Origin: M0027 sp021713415
GTDB lineage: Bacteria; Pseudomonadota; Gammaproteobacteria; Francisellales; Francisellaceae
Reading direction: 5' to 3'
Assembly (NCBI GenBank): GCA_021713415.1
Contig: JAKJJQ010000003.1
Span: 1-64,000 of the forward strand
Length of the DNA stretch: 64,000 bases
The translations under genes were made by a program, and so were the position numbers. The notes beneath the pieces are model-generated. The model saw nothing but the letters and a program-made list of their open reading frames with translations. It made no database searches and was not told where the DNA came from. Shown here one piece after another: positions 19,009 to 28,604 of this stretch; position 1 is the stretch's first letter; each line of letters begins with the position of its first letter.

Positions 19009-19340
19009 TCGCTAGAACCACCACACTTGCCTGCGCCACATTTACCAGAGCCACACTTACCGGCACCACATTTTCCTGATGCACTCTTATCTTTAGAGCC
19101 GCATTTTCCTGAGCCGCACTTGCCAGAACCGCATTTACCTGTTGCTTCTTTCATTTCAGAGCCACATTTACCAGAACCACAACTGCCACTTGCTGATTTT
19201 GAGCTACTACTATTGCTATAGCCTGAGTTCATATCCTGTGCTTGCATATTATTACCATGAGAACTCCCTGCTAAAGATATACTACTTGTTAAGCTTAATG
19301 CCAAGCCAGTTCCCATTGCGATTAACATTTTCTTCTTCAT
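19005..19340 (-). CDS. bufA: Cysteine-repeat RiPP precursor (bufferin/HvfA-like, copper-binding)
   Basis: A 111-residue precursor with an N-terminal signal peptide (MKKKMLIAMGTGLALSLTSSISLAG). The mature part contains eight GKCG units and one SCG unit, nine cysteines in all, in the last 60 residues. DUF692 enzymes modify such (E/S/A)GKCG repeats in Haemophilus HvfA and in bufferins, which buffer copper in the periplasm. The start at 19340 has AAAGGAG upstream; the frame is open to 19376 but without support. It leads a bufABC operon. No DoxX-family gene follows. Confidence 0.88.
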   Translation of the reverse strand: MKKKMLIAMGTGLALSLTSSISLAGSSHGNNMQAQDMNSGYSNSSSSKSASGSCGSGKCGSEMKEATGKCGSGKCGSGKCGSKDKSASGKCGAGKCGSGKCGAGKCGGSSE

Positions 19341-19445
19341 GATAATTTCTCCTTTTTGATTATCTATGCTTCTCAAATTTTAGTGAGCTATTTTATGCTT
19401 TGCAAATAAAACACGCCTTTGAGTGAAAATTAATCTTCAATTAAA

Positions 19446-21125
19446 TTACATATGTGTCAATTTAGTTGGTGTTAATGCTTTTAATCTTAAGATTTGCTCA
19501 GCAATTTCTGCAAATACAGGTGCTGCTGCCGTCCCCCCACCATAACTTTCACCTTTAGGATCATCAACCACTACAACAATGACATACTTTGGATTATCTG
19601 CTGGAGCAATCCCTGCAAATAATCCCATATAGGCGTCCGTTGCATAACCTCCTGGAATGGGTTTTCTCACCGTTCCTGTCTTGCCTGCAACAAGATAGCC
19701 TTCTATTCTAGCCTTTTTACCAGTCCCTCCAGGAGACTCAACAACAGATGTCAGCATATCTAAAGTTTGTATTGCAGCTTTAGGTTTAATCACTTGAAGC
19801 GATTCAATTTGACTTTTATCAGCGATACGTAATAATGTTGGGCGAACTAATTTGCCACCATTAGCTAATGCTGCATAGGCCCTAGCTAATTGCAAGGCAG
19901 TTGAGTTCATACCATAGCCAAATGATAAAGTTGCTAAAGAGAAATCACTTAGTTTTTTAATATTCATAGGAACATAACCACTGCGCTCACCAATGGCTTC
20001 AACACCACTTATTGAGCCAAAGCCAAGCGTTCTTAATAAATTAGGAAGCGTTTCTTTTGGCATGGTTAATAACATACGTGAAATACCCACATTACTTGAT
20101 TTAACCATTACATGACGTAAATCTAATTCACCGTAATTTCTAAAGTCTCTAACAGGTAATTTATTTAAATAATAATAGCCAGGTGAAACATCAAAGACAT
20201 CATCCGGTGTATAGCCTCCATATTCAACACCTGCTAACACGCTGATCGTTTTAATTGTTGAGCCCGGTTCAAACACATCAGTAATTGCTCGATTTCGTCT
20301 CGCTGCCACTTCTGAGTCTGATAAATTATTGGGATTAAAAGAAGGTTGATTAACCATAGCCAATACTTCACCTGTATGGACATCTAACACAACAACACTA
20401 CCACCTTCTGCACTACTTTCTATAACTGCGCGTTTTAATGCCCGATAAGCAATATATTGAATCTGTCGATCAATGCTTAAAGCTAAATCACCGCCTGTTT
20501 GTTTTTCTTTTAGTGTTTTTGTTTTTTTAATTAGATTGCGTTTTAAATCACGCCACATCTCATACTGGCCGCTATGTCCATCTAACCAGTTATCATAAAC
20601 AAGCTCAATGCCTTCAACACCTTTGTTATCTATGTTCGTAAACCCAACAACATGCGCAGTTACTTCACCATCTGGATAATACCTTTGGTATTCTCGTATC
20701 AAATGAATACCTGGCACTTCCATTTGTTCTATTCTTTCAGCAATATAAGGTGGAACCTTACGTTTTAAATAAACAAAGCCATAGCGCCCTAAACGTTTTT
20801 TAATACGTGCTAATATTTGTTTTTTTTCATTAATAGATAAACTTAATAGCTTAAATACTTCATAAGTATTTGCATTATTTAAATCAATAAATTTAGGGTC
20901 TGCCCAAATAGAATCCACAGGCGTACTAATCGCTAACGGATAACCATTTCGATCAACAATTTTACCACGAAATGCATGTTCATTCACCGTACGCACCATG
21001 CGTGAATCACCTTGCTGATCTAAAAATGACTTATCTTTTGTTTGAAAATAGACGAGTCTATAAACAATACTAAACGCTGCAACACATAAAATTATAATAA
21101 TAAATACTAGCCTTCCCATTCGCAT
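19446..21125 (-). CDS. ftsI: Peptidoglycan D,D-transpeptidase FtsI (PBP3)
   Basis: A 559-residue division-specific class B PBP. It has one N-terminal membrane helix (LVFIIIILCVAAFSIVY), a dimerisation domain, and a transpeptidase domain with STIK (EPGSTIKTIS), SSN (VKSSNVG) and KTG (AGKTGTV). It is the last gene of the division cluster, 4 bp after ftsL. A GGAG box lies about 11 bp before the ATG. Confidence 0.95.
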   Translation of the reverse strand: MRMGRLVFIIIILCVAAFSIVYRLVYFQTKDKSFLDQQGDSRMVRTVNEHAFRGKIVDRNGYPLAISTPVDSIWADPKFIDLNNANTYEVFKLLSLSINEKKQILARIKKRLGRYGFVYLKRKVPPYIAERIEQMEVPGIHLIREYQRYYPDGEVTAHVVGFTNIDNKGVEGIELVYDNWLDGHSGQYEMWRDLKRNLIKKTKTLKEKQTGGDLALSIDRQIQYIAYRALKRAVIESSAEGGSVVVLDVHTGEVLAMVNQPSFNPNNLSDSEVAARRNRAITDVFEPGSTIKTISVLAGVEYGGYTPDDVFDVSPGYYYLNKLPVRDFRNYGELDLRHVMVKSSNVGISRMLLTMPKETLPNLLRTLGFGSISGVEAIGERSGYVPMNIKKLSDFSLATLSFGYGMNSTALQLARAYAALANGGKLVRPTLLRIADKSQIESLQVIKPKAAIQTLDMLTSVVESPGGTGKKARIEGYLVAGKTGTVRKPIPGGYATDAYMGLFAGIAPADNPKYVIVVVVDDPKGESYGGGTAAAPVFAEIAEQILRLKALTPTKLTHM

Positions 21126-21129
21126 GAAT

Positions 21130-21462
21130 TTATGGCTCCTTAATCAATCGAATATCCTTAATTGAAGGTAGGTGCATTTTGAGTGTATCTTTTGCAACTC
21201 GTTCAACTCGTGCGGGTGATGCTAAAGTACTATGCTCTAATAATAATTGCGTCCACTCTACATGTAATGACTCTTTTTCTTTTTCATATTGTTGATACTT
21301 AATTGTTGCTTCCCTAAATTTAAGCTTTTGATCCAATACTGCAAATGAAGATGCTAAAACCAAAACAGATAAAACCACAATAATTAAAAATTGTAGATTA
21401 ATAAAGCTTGCCTTAATTGCTTCAATTAGACGTTTTCTAACTTCATTCCTTGAAAGTTGCAT
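21130..21462 (-). CDS. ftsL: Cell division protein FtsL
   Basis: A 110-residue bitopic protein with a short cytosolic start, one membrane helix (FLIIVVLSVLVLASSFAVL) and a periplasmic coiled coil (KLKFREATIKYQQYEKEKESLHVEWTQLLLEHSTL). The ending VERVAKDTLKMHLP is typical of FtsL. The identification rests on size, topology and position between rsmH and ftsI. The ATG at 21462 is preferred to the TTG just before it. Confidence 0.88.
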   Translation of the reverse strand: MQLSRNEVRKRLIEAIKASFINLQFLIIVVLSVLVLASSFAVLDQKLKFREATIKYQQYEKEKESLHVEWTQLLLEHSTLASPARVERVAKDTLKMHLPSIKDIRLIKEP

Positions 21463-21500
21463 CAAGCTTAAGCCCCATTTATGTTACTTACTATTGTTCA

Positions 21501-22442
21501 TTATACATCAATTACTCGTTCAGCTACTCTTAAGGTCGCACTTCTTGAGCGAATATTTTCTTTTAATTCATCACCTGAAGGCTTAACTTTCTTATCAACC
21601 CATTTAAAATTAGGTTTAAATGACTCTATCGGCAAACCTCTTGGTATTTGCGCTTGATTACCGGTAATTTCTTTTTGAATAAACTGCTTTACAATCCGAT
21701 CTTCAAGTGAGTGAAAACTAATAATACTTAAGCGTCCCTGGTGAGATAGGATTGATTTAACATCATTTAATAAATTTTCTAAATCACCTAACTCTTCATT
21801 AACAAAAATTCTCAATGCTTGAAAAACTCTTGTTGCCGGATGTTTATGTTTTTCATGACGTGCTTTGGGAATTGCATGACTAACTAACTCTGCTAATTCA
21901 GAAGTTATCTCTATTTTTTTGCCTTCATTTAAATAAGATTTAATTGCTCTGGCAATTCTACGAGAGAATCTTTCTTCGCCATATTGATAAAAAATATCCG
22001 CTAATTGTTGCTCATCGTACTCTATTAACACCTCCCTTGCCGATAGTCCAACTTGAGGGTTCATACGCATATCTAAAGGACCACTTTTAAGAAAGCTAAA
22101 ACCACGTTCAGCCTGATCAAGCTGTGGAGAAGAAACACCTAAATCTAATAAAATACCATTAATACGCCCAAGTAAATTATGTGCTTGAACAACTGATTTC
22201 ATCTCTTTAAAAGAGCCATGATGAATCATAACCCGTTCATCATTAACATATTTTTCTTTAGCATAATTAATTGCTTGAGGGTCTTTATCAAATACAAACA
22301 GTCGACCCTGAGGATTAAGAAATTTTAAAATTTCATCACTATGGCCACCTCGACCGAATGTACCATCAATATAAATACCAGATGACTGTATATTTAATCC
22401 ATTAATACTTTCTTTTAATAAAACAGAGATATGTTTACTCAT
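21501..22442 (-). CDS. rsmH: 16S rRNA (cytosine-1402-N4)-methyltransferase RsmH
   Basis: A 313-residue methyltransferase that modifies C1402 in the ribosomal decoding centre. It has HISVLLKESI, the SAM loop GTFGRGGHS, LLDLGVSSPQLD, and HKHPATRVFQALRIFVNEEL. The start overlaps the trpA stop by 4 bp, so it is coupled to trpA rather than to mraZ, which is not here. Confidence 0.95.
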   Translation of the reverse strand: MSKHISVLLKESINGLNIQSSGIYIDGTFGRGGHSDEILKFLNPQGRLFVFDKDPQAINYAKEKYVNDERVMIHHGSFKEMKSVVQAHNLLGRINGILLDLGVSSPQLDQAERGFSFLKSGPLDMRMNPQVGLSAREVLIEYDEQQLADIFYQYGEERFSRRIARAIKSYLNEGKKIEITSELAELVSHAIPKARHEKHKHPATRVFQALRIFVNEELGDLENLLNDVKSILSHQGRLSIISFHSLEDRIVKQFIQKEITGNQAQIPRGLPIESFKPNFKWVDKKVKPSGDELKENIRSRSATLRVAERVIDV

Positions 22443-23224
22443 TGATGATGGACCTGGCGGATAAATTCACTGACTTCTTCTCGTGCTTTTGCTGGCTTGT
22501 CTAAATTTTTTTCAATCATTGAGGTAAAATAGCTCCCTACAATAGCTGCATTTGCACCAGCTTGGCAGATCATTTTAACATGCTCGGGCTTACTGATTCC
22601 AAAGCCAACAATCATTGGTTTGTCTGTTAATTGACGTAGCGCTTCTACTCGTTCAATTGTTTGATTTGCAAGTTTTTCCTTAGCGCCAGTTGGCCCATAA
22701 CCACTTAATACATAAGTAAAAGCACTGGATTGTTCAAATAGCAATTTTGCGCGCTCAAGCGACGTATTCGGTGCAACTAGTTGTACACAACCAACACCTT
22801 TTGCCTCTAACTTTTTCTTATGTTCAAATGCTTCTTCATAAGGCAAATCTGCTGAAACAACACCATCAACACCACAATCTGCTAACTCTTGATAAATTTG
22901 CTCACCACGTTTAAATAGCAGATTATAATAAATTAAAAGCCCAATCGGTATGTCCGCATTATAAGCACGTATCTCTTTTAATAAGGATAAACAACGATCG
23001 ACATTCATATTAGATTTAAGGCCTCGTGCCATAGATCGTTGATTCGTTGGTCCATCTGCAACTGGATCAGAGAAAGGAAAACCTAACTCTAATGCATCTG
23101 CCCCTGAATCAATTGCAGCTTTAATCATTAAAAGACTATCTTCATAAGAAGGATCACCTAAGGTAAAAAAAGGTACCAAACGTACTTTATTACCATTTTT
23201 AAATAATTTTTCAAAACGATTCAT
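22439..23224 (-). CDS. trpA: Tryptophan synthase alpha subunit
   Basis: A 261-residue TIM barrel cleaving indole-3-glycerol phosphate to indole. The catalytic Glu is in ALELGFPFSDPVADGP and the Asp in VSADLPYEEA; GYGPTGAKE and GFGISKPEHV complete the phosphate site. It follows trpB by 44 bp and overlaps rsmH by 4 bp, so it lies inside the division cluster. Confidence 0.95.
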   Translation of the reverse strand: MNRFEKLFKNGNKVRLVPFFTLGDPSYEDSLLMIKAAIDSGADALELGFPFSDPVADGPTNQRSMARGLKSNMNVDRCLSLLKEIRAYNADIPIGLLIYYNLLFKRGEQIYQELADCGVDGVVSADLPYEEAFEHKKKLEAKGVGCVQLVAPNTSLERAKLLFEQSSAFTYVLSGYGPTGAKEKLANQTIERVEALRQLTDKPMIVGFGISKPEHVKMICQAGANAAIVGSYFTSMIEKNLDKPAKAREEVSEFIRQVHHQ

Positions 23225-23268
23225 TATCTATTTCCAAAACTAAATTAAACACTATCAGTCATTTGAAA

Positions 23269-24447
23269 TTATTGAATTTGCCAATAACTCTCTAAATCCT
23301 TATCACCACGCCCGGATAGATTAACAATTAGATTACTCCCTTTAGGGTAGTTTTTTGCAATCTGTAATGCCAATGCCACAGCATGTGATGACTCAAATGC
23401 AGGAATAATACCTTCTTTCTTAGATAAAAGCTCAAATGCATCAATCGCTTGTGTATCAGTAATACCCAGATAGTTAACACGATTTATTTCTTTTAAATAA
23501 GCATGCTCTGGCCCAATACCAGGATAATCTAATCCAGCTGAGATTGAATAAGGCTCTTTAATCTGCCCATCTTCATTTTGTAAAAATAACGACTGCATAC
23601 CATGAAATACACCTTCTTGACCTTGAAGTAACGTTGCAGCATGTTCTCCTGAGTCAATACCGTGCCCAGCTGCTTCTGCACCATAAATAGCAACATCTAA
23701 ATCATCTAAAAACCCTGAAAATAAACCAATTGCATTACTACCGCCTCCAACACAAGCGATAATTGCATCCGGCAATCGCCCTGTTAAATCAAGTATTTGA
23801 TCTTTTGCTTCTTTGCCAATCACTGTTTGAAAGTAACGCACAATAGTTGGAAATGGATGTGGGCCTGCCGCTGTTCCAAAACAATAATACGTATTCTCAG
23901 CATAAGTAATCCAATCTCTTAGTGCTTCATTAATTGCATCTTTTAGTGTTGCACTACCATTATCAACAGAATGAACTGTTGCACCAAATAAACGCATGCG
24001 TTCGACATTCTGTCTTTGGCGTTTAACATCAACAGAACCCATATAAATCTCTACATCAAGCCCAAGTTTTGCACCAACCATTGCCGTTGCAACACCATGC
24101 TGGCCTGCACCTGTTTCTGCAATAATACGCTTTTTACCTAAATATTTTGCTAATAATAGCTGACCGATACAATTATTAGTCTTATGTGCGCCACCATGTA
24201 ATAAGTCTTCTCTTTTTAGATAGATATTACGACCTAATTCATTGGATAAATTTTCTGCTAATGTTAATGGTGTTTTTCTACCTGCATAATTATCTAACAA
24301 ATAGCTAAAACGTTTAAGAAATGCTTCATCTTCAATTGCACGAATAAATCCTGATTCAATTTCTTCTAATACTGAGACTAAACTTTCAGGGACATAACAA
24401 CCACCATAACGGCCAAAACGACTATTTAATTGCATTTTTTTACTCAT
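23269..24447 (-). CDS. trpB: Tryptophan synthase beta subunit
   Basis: A 392-residue PLP enzyme joining indole and serine. The PLP lysine is in LLHGGAHKTNN, the phosphate loop is GGGSNAIG, and FGRYGGCYVPE at the N-terminus is conserved. It partners trpA downstream. No other trp genes or leader peptide are visible nearby, so the pair may serve indole salvage or belong to a split pathway. Confidence 0.96.
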   Translation of the reverse strand: MSKKMQLNSRFGRYGGCYVPESLVSVLEEIESGFIRAIEDEAFLKRFSYLLDNYAGRKTPLTLAENLSNELGRNIYLKREDLLHGGAHKTNNCIGQLLLAKYLGKKRIIAETGAGQHGVATAMVGAKLGLDVEIYMGSVDVKRQRQNVERMRLFGATVHSVDNGSATLKDAINEALRDWITYAENTYYCFGTAAGPHPFPTIVRYFQTVIGKEAKDQILDLTGRLPDAIIACVGGGSNAIGLFSGFLDDLDVAIYGAEAAGHGIDSGEHAATLLQGQEGVFHGMQSLFLQNEDGQIKEPYSISAGLDYPGIGPEHAYLKEINRVNYLGITDTQAIDAFELLSKKEGIIPAFESSHAVALALQIAKNYPKGSNLIVNLSGRGDKDLESYWQIQ

Positions 24448-24488
24448 TACATTATTTCAAGCTTATGTGTTAATCAGACTAGCATAAT

Positions 24489-25844
24489 TTATTGCTTAAC
24501 TAAATCTTTTATGACTTGCTCCATCTCAGTTGCCCTAGAGCCTTTAACTAAAACCCAAGTTTTTTTTGTCTCTTTTTCTAAACTTGCTTTTAAATCTGAA
24601 ATAAGCGCTGCCTTATCATTATAGTAATGTGCATAAGGGACAATATTAATGGTATTAGATAGTAATTCATAATCGCCATACAAATAAATTTCATCTATGG
24701 ATTGACTGTATAGCCATTGTCCCATTTCTCTATGATACTTATTCGCATCATCACCTAATTCTCCCATATGCCCCATAACAATAATTCGCTTTCCTTCAAA
24801 CTGACTTAATGTTTCAATGGCAGCCTTAACTGAAGGAACACTGGCATTATAGGTATCATCAATCAAAAAAATACGCTCTGATAATTGAATTGGCATAAAG
24901 CGCCCTTTAACTTGTGCTAATTGCCTAAGACCTGATAAAACGGTTGTTTCTGGGATATTTAATGCATAAGATACTGCCATCGCTGCTAAAGCATTTTTTA
25001 TTTGATATTGCCCTAAAAGGGCTAACTCAACTTGCCAAATTTCACCTCCAACTGAAACCTCAAAAGTTAAAAATTGATCGTTAATAAAAGGTTTTGAAGC
25101 TAAATAAATATCTGCCGTTTTATCAACTTCTGAAAAATAGATTTTCTTAACATTAAGTGACTTTGCGTAGTTTCGTATTCTTTGATCATCATAATTAATA
25201 ATTGCAATACCATTAGAATGTAAACTATCAAATAAAGCACCTTTCTCAGTCATCACGCCATCCAATGAGCCAAAACCTTCTAAATGCGCTGCATCGACAT
25301 TGGTAATTAAAGCGATATCAGGTTGAATAATATCTGCTAGGTATTTAATTTCACCTAGATGATTACTGCCAGCTTCTAAAACAACATATTCATAGGATTT
25401 ATTTAATTTCCCTAATGTAACTGGTAAACCAAAATCACTGTTAAAGTTACCTTCGGTTACTAATGTTTGATTGTTTTGATTTAAAATACAGCCTAACATC
25501 TCTTTAACCGTAGTCTTTCCACAGCTTCCAGTAATAGCCACAAATGGCACATTAAATTGTCTTCGCCATAGTTGAGCAAGTTTGCCTAAACCAATACGAC
25601 TATCTGTAACCACCACCTGTGGCAAATCACAATTAAGCTTATATTCAACCATACAAGCACTAGCACCTTTTTGTTTTGCCTGATCAATTAAAGTATGTCC
25701 GTCAATTTTTTCACCTTTAATCGCGATAAATAATTCACCAGGTTTTAAAGTTCTTGTATCAATTGATACACCTTGAAACTCAACATCATCACCAATATAG
25801 TCAGCATCGATTTCAGCAGCTAACGCTCTTAATGTCATTATCAC
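24489..25844 (-). CDS. murF: UDP-MurNAc-tripeptide:D-alanyl-D-alanine ligase MurF
   Basis: A 451-residue Mur ligase adding D-Ala-D-Ala to UDP-MurNAc-tripeptide. The ATP loop is GSCGKTTVK; NFNSDFGLPVTL, EAGSNHLGEI and IDDTYNASVPS are MurF signatures. The first codon is GTG at 25844, with AAGGAT about 10 bp upstream inside the end of tusA; an ATG six bases later is the alternative. The spacing to tusA is 7 bp. Confidence 0.94.
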   Translation of the reverse strand: MIMTLRALAAEIDADYIGDDVEFQGVSIDTRTLKPGELFIAIKGEKIDGHTLIDQAKQKGASACMVEYKLNCDLPQVVVTDSRIGLGKLAQLWRRQFNVPFVAITGSCGKTTVKEMLGCILNQNNQTLVTEGNFNSDFGLPVTLGKLNKSYEYVVLEAGSNHLGEIKYLADIIQPDIALITNVDAAHLEGFGSLDGVMTEKGALFDSLHSNGIAIINYDDQRIRNYAKSLNVKKIYFSEVDKTADIYLASKPFINDQFLTFEVSVGGEIWQVELALLGQYQIKNALAAMAVSYALNIPETTVLSGLRQLAQVKGRFMPIQLSERIFLIDDTYNASVPSVKAAIETLSQFEGKRIIVMGHMGELGDDANKYHREMGQWLYSQSIDEIYLYGDYELLSNTINIVPYAHYYNDKAALISDLKASLEKETKKTWVLVKGSRATEMEQVIKDLVKQ

Positions 25845-25851
25845 TTAATCA

Positions 25852-26085
25852 TTATCCTTTTTGAATTAGAAAATTAAAAACACCATCAATGATTTCAACT
25901 TCAAGTAATTGATCTTTTGTTTGCTGAGTAAATGCTTTAAAATCAGCTTCACTAGCAGGATCAGTTGCCTGAACTTTTAAAATTTCACCTGTGGTTAAGC
26001 CCTTGAGTACTTTTTTTGCCTTTAAAATCGGCATTGGACACATCAAGCCTTTTACATCTAATAATACATGATATGCTTTATGCAT
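25852..26085 (-). CDS. tusA: TusA-family sulfurtransferase
   Basis: A 77-residue protein with the family motif GLMCPMPILKAKKVL containing the reactive Cys of CPxP. TusA proteins relay persulfide sulfur, for example toward tRNA thiolation or cofactor synthesis. The gene sits between murE and murF, spaced 45 and 7 bp, an unusual location that implies co-transcription with cell-wall genes. It could be another SirA-like family member rather than strict TusA. Confidence 0.85.
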   Translation of the reverse strand: MHKAYHVLLDVKGLMCPMPILKAKKVLKGLTTGEILKVQATDPASEADFKAFTQQTKDQLLEVEIIDGVFNFLIQKG

Positions 26086-26130
26086 TATACTTTCCTAAAT
26101 AATCATAAAAATAGTAGCAACTAGTTTAAC

Positions 26131-27585
26131 TTACTGAGATAGTGAATCAATAATCTCTTTCTCATCAAATAATAAAAAATCACCATTAATTTCTTGATAC
26201 CGTTCATGACCTTTACCAGCTAATAATACCCAGTCATCTTCATTAGCATTTGCTAAGGTATACTCAATAGCACTTCTACGACTTTCAATAAAAAGAGTTG
26301 GTTTTAAGCCTTGAAGACCTTCTTTCATATCTTGAAATATTAATTCTTGTGCCTCGGTTCTTGGGTTATCTGAAGTTGCTATAATCATATCTGAAAGCTT
26401 CTCAGCAATTGATGCCATAATCGCACGCTTACTGACATCTCGATCACCACCACAGCCAAATACGCACCATAGTTTCTGCTTTGCATTCATTTGTGAGCGA
26501 ATTGTTACCAATGCCTTTTCTAAGGCATCAGGAGTATGCGCATAGTCTAATACAATAAAAGGTCTATTCTCAGGTTTAATCATCTCCATACGTCCAGTAA
26601 CCGGCTGTAATTGAGGCAATCTTGATGCGATTAACTTTAATGAAGTACCTTTTGCTAAATACGAACAAACTACAGCCGCAACATTTTCTAAATTAAACTG
26701 ACCAACTAGATTAATTTCAGTCGGTACTTGCTGGCCGTTAAAATGTAAGCATACCCGATAGCCTATCTTTTTTTGCATCAAAACTTCAACATATAAATCA
26801 GCATCTTTAGAACAGATACTGTAACTATAAGTTTTTTTCTCCTTTATAGAAGCTAATATTTGTTTACCCCAGTTGTTATCATAATTAATCACTGCATAGT
26901 CATAAGCGTAGTCATGAAATAATTTTAATTTTGCTCGAAAATAGCACTCTAAGGTTCGATGATAATCTAAATGATCATGGCTTAAATTACTCCAAATGAC
27001 ACAATTTAATTTTAATCCAGCTAATCGCTTTTGATCTAATGCGTGCGAAGACACTTCCATGGCAACTTGTCTTGTCTTTTTAGCTAAAACTGATAAATTC
27101 TGCCACAGTGCCAAACTATTATCTGTTGTTCTAGCTGCAGGCTTAAGTGATGGCCATAAACCATTACCAATTGTTCCAAGTATACCGCAAGATTCATTTA
27201 ACAATGTTGCTAGTTGAGCATATAAACAGACAATTGAAGTTTTACCATTGGTTCCAGTTGTTGCGACAATATTTAATTTATTTGAGGTTGGATAAAACCA
27301 CATTGCCAGTTGAGTAAGCTTCTCTCTAATCGATGGGACTACTAATGTGCTAACCGAATAATTCACTGCATGTTCACAAATAATGGCAATAGCACCTTGT
27401 TTGATTGCATTTTCAATAAAAGCATGTCCATCAAAACTTGCACCTTGATAGGCAACATAGACATCGCCTTTTTTCACTTTTCGACTATCTATGACTAAAT
27501 GACGGATATATTTTTCAGCATTTGCTAACTTTAGCCCATCTAACTTAAAGTAGTGAGCTAATTCTCCTATTGTTCTTCCTTGCAT
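26131..27585 (-). CDS. murE: UDP-MurNAc-L-Ala-D-Glu:meso-diaminopimelate ligase MurE
   Basis: A 484-residue Mur ligase. The ATP loop is TGTNGKTS, the carbamylated-Lys region lies around YFRAKLKLF, and DNPRTEAQ is the motif selecting meso-diaminopimelate, which indicates Gram-negative type peptidoglycan. It is the first gene of the cluster murE-tusA-murF-trpB-trpA-rsmH-ftsL-ftsI; the LysR gene ends the intergenic space upstream by 29 bp on the same strand. Confidence 0.95.
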   Translation of the reverse strand: MQGRTIGELAHYFKLDGLKLANAEKYIRHLVIDSRKVKKGDVYVAYQGASFDGHAFIENAIKQGAIAIICEHAVNYSVSTLVVPSIREKLTQLAMWFYPTSNKLNIVATTGTNGKTSIVCLYAQLATLLNESCGILGTIGNGLWPSLKPAARTTDNSLALWQNLSVLAKKTRQVAMEVSSHALDQKRLAGLKLNCVIWSNLSHDHLDYHRTLECYFRAKLKLFHDYAYDYAVINYDNNWGKQILASIKEKKTYSYSICSKDADLYVEVLMQKKIGYRVCLHFNGQQVPTEINLVGQFNLENVAAVVCSYLAKGTSLKLIASRLPQLQPVTGRMEMIKPENRPFIVLDYAHTPDALEKALVTIRSQMNAKQKLWCVFGCGGDRDVSKRAIMASIAEKLSDMIIATSDNPRTEAQELIFQDMKEGLQGLKPTLFIESRRSAIEYTLANANEDDWVLLAGKGHERYQEINGDFLLFDEKEIIDSLSQ

Positions 27586-27614
27586 TAATCTAGCTTAAAT
27601 GATGATGATTATTC

Positions 27615-28526
27615 TTAATATATTCTATACTGCTCAAATGATTTTTGCTTATTTTTTTCAATTAACCAATTCAATGCTTTACCTTGGTTGCTTTTTTTAG
27701 ATAATAAATAAAGGGTATTACACAGTGGCACACCTTCTTTCCCATAAGGCAAAACAACAATTTCACCTTTAGATGCAAAGTATTTAATACTAATATCTGG
27801 CATAAAGCCAATGCCCAAACCATCAATAATAGCATGTAATTTGTCTTGAATCGTCGGAACACGTAGTGCTGCTTTTTTAGATAAAATAATATCTGGTCTT
27901 GGAGTTATACCTGTATTACTGTTTGTTACAAAACGGTAATTAATTAAATCATTTACCGTTAAATCTCGGCCTAAATGCGCTAAAGGGTGATCTGGTGCTG
28001 CTACCAAATGAATATTAACATGACCAATTTTAATAATATCTAACCCTTTAACTTCGTGTCCTGGTAAACCTGCTGCACCAATAGCTAAATCTGCTTGATC
28101 ATTTAAAACCGTATCCCATAAGCCACCTAATGCTTCTTCATGCAGTGTTACCTCAATATCTGGTCGTATTTGATATAATTCTTTAATTTCTGGATAACAA
28201 TACTCAACACCTAAAATAGTATTAACGGCAACCGTAATTTTAGGCTCCCAACCAGCATCAGTTTCTATCACTGTTTGCTGTAATAAATCAACAGAGTCTA
28301 GAATATCTCGGCCTTTTTCTAATAATACTCGTGCTGCAGGTGTCATTTCAACTTGACGTCCTTTCTTTTGAAATAATTGAATATTTAAGTCACCTTCAAG
28401 CTTTTGAATGGCATATGTGATCGCAGATGGCGCTTTAAATAGTGCTTCTGCCGCTGCTGAAAAGCTACCTCTTTTATCAATAATATCAAGTAACTCAAGT
28501 ACTTCTAAATTAATTTTTCTACGCAT
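27615..28526 (-). CDS. LysR-family transcriptional regulator
   Basis: A 303-residue LTTR. The N-terminal helix-turn-helix (LELLDIIDKRGSFSAAAEALFKAPSAITYAIQKLEGDL) and the substrate-binding effector domain with AVNTILGVEYCYPEIKELY are standard. It is transcribed away from the MFS gene across a 322-bp space, the usual layout for a LysR regulator of a divergent target. The ligand is unknown. Confidence 0.9.
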   Translation of the reverse strand: MRRKINLEVLELLDIIDKRGSFSAAAEALFKAPSAITYAIQKLEGDLNIQLFQKKGRQVEMTPAARVLLEKGRDILDSVDLLQQTVIETDAGWEPKITVAVNTILGVEYCYPEIKELYQIRPDIEVTLHEEALGGLWDTVLNDQADLAIGAAGLPGHEVKGLDIIKIGHVNIHLVAAPDHPLAHLGRDLTVNDLINYRFVTNSNTGITPRPDIILSKKAALRVPTIQDKLHAIIDGLGIGFMPDISIKYFASKGEIVVLPYGKEGVPLCNTLYLLSKKSNQGKALNWLIEKNKQKSFEQYRIY

Positions 28527-28604
28527 AATCTCTTATTTCTATTTTTTTGAAATACCCCTTCTGATTATTATGATTTACTTTCCTAAAATAATCAATATTA
28601 TTGT

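Noticed and set aside
19027..19342. Plus-strand frames opposite the copper-RiPP precursor
   Set aside because: They are mirror images of the GKCG repeats (Pro/His/Leu-rich) with no start support; the minus-strand precursor with signal peptide is the gene.
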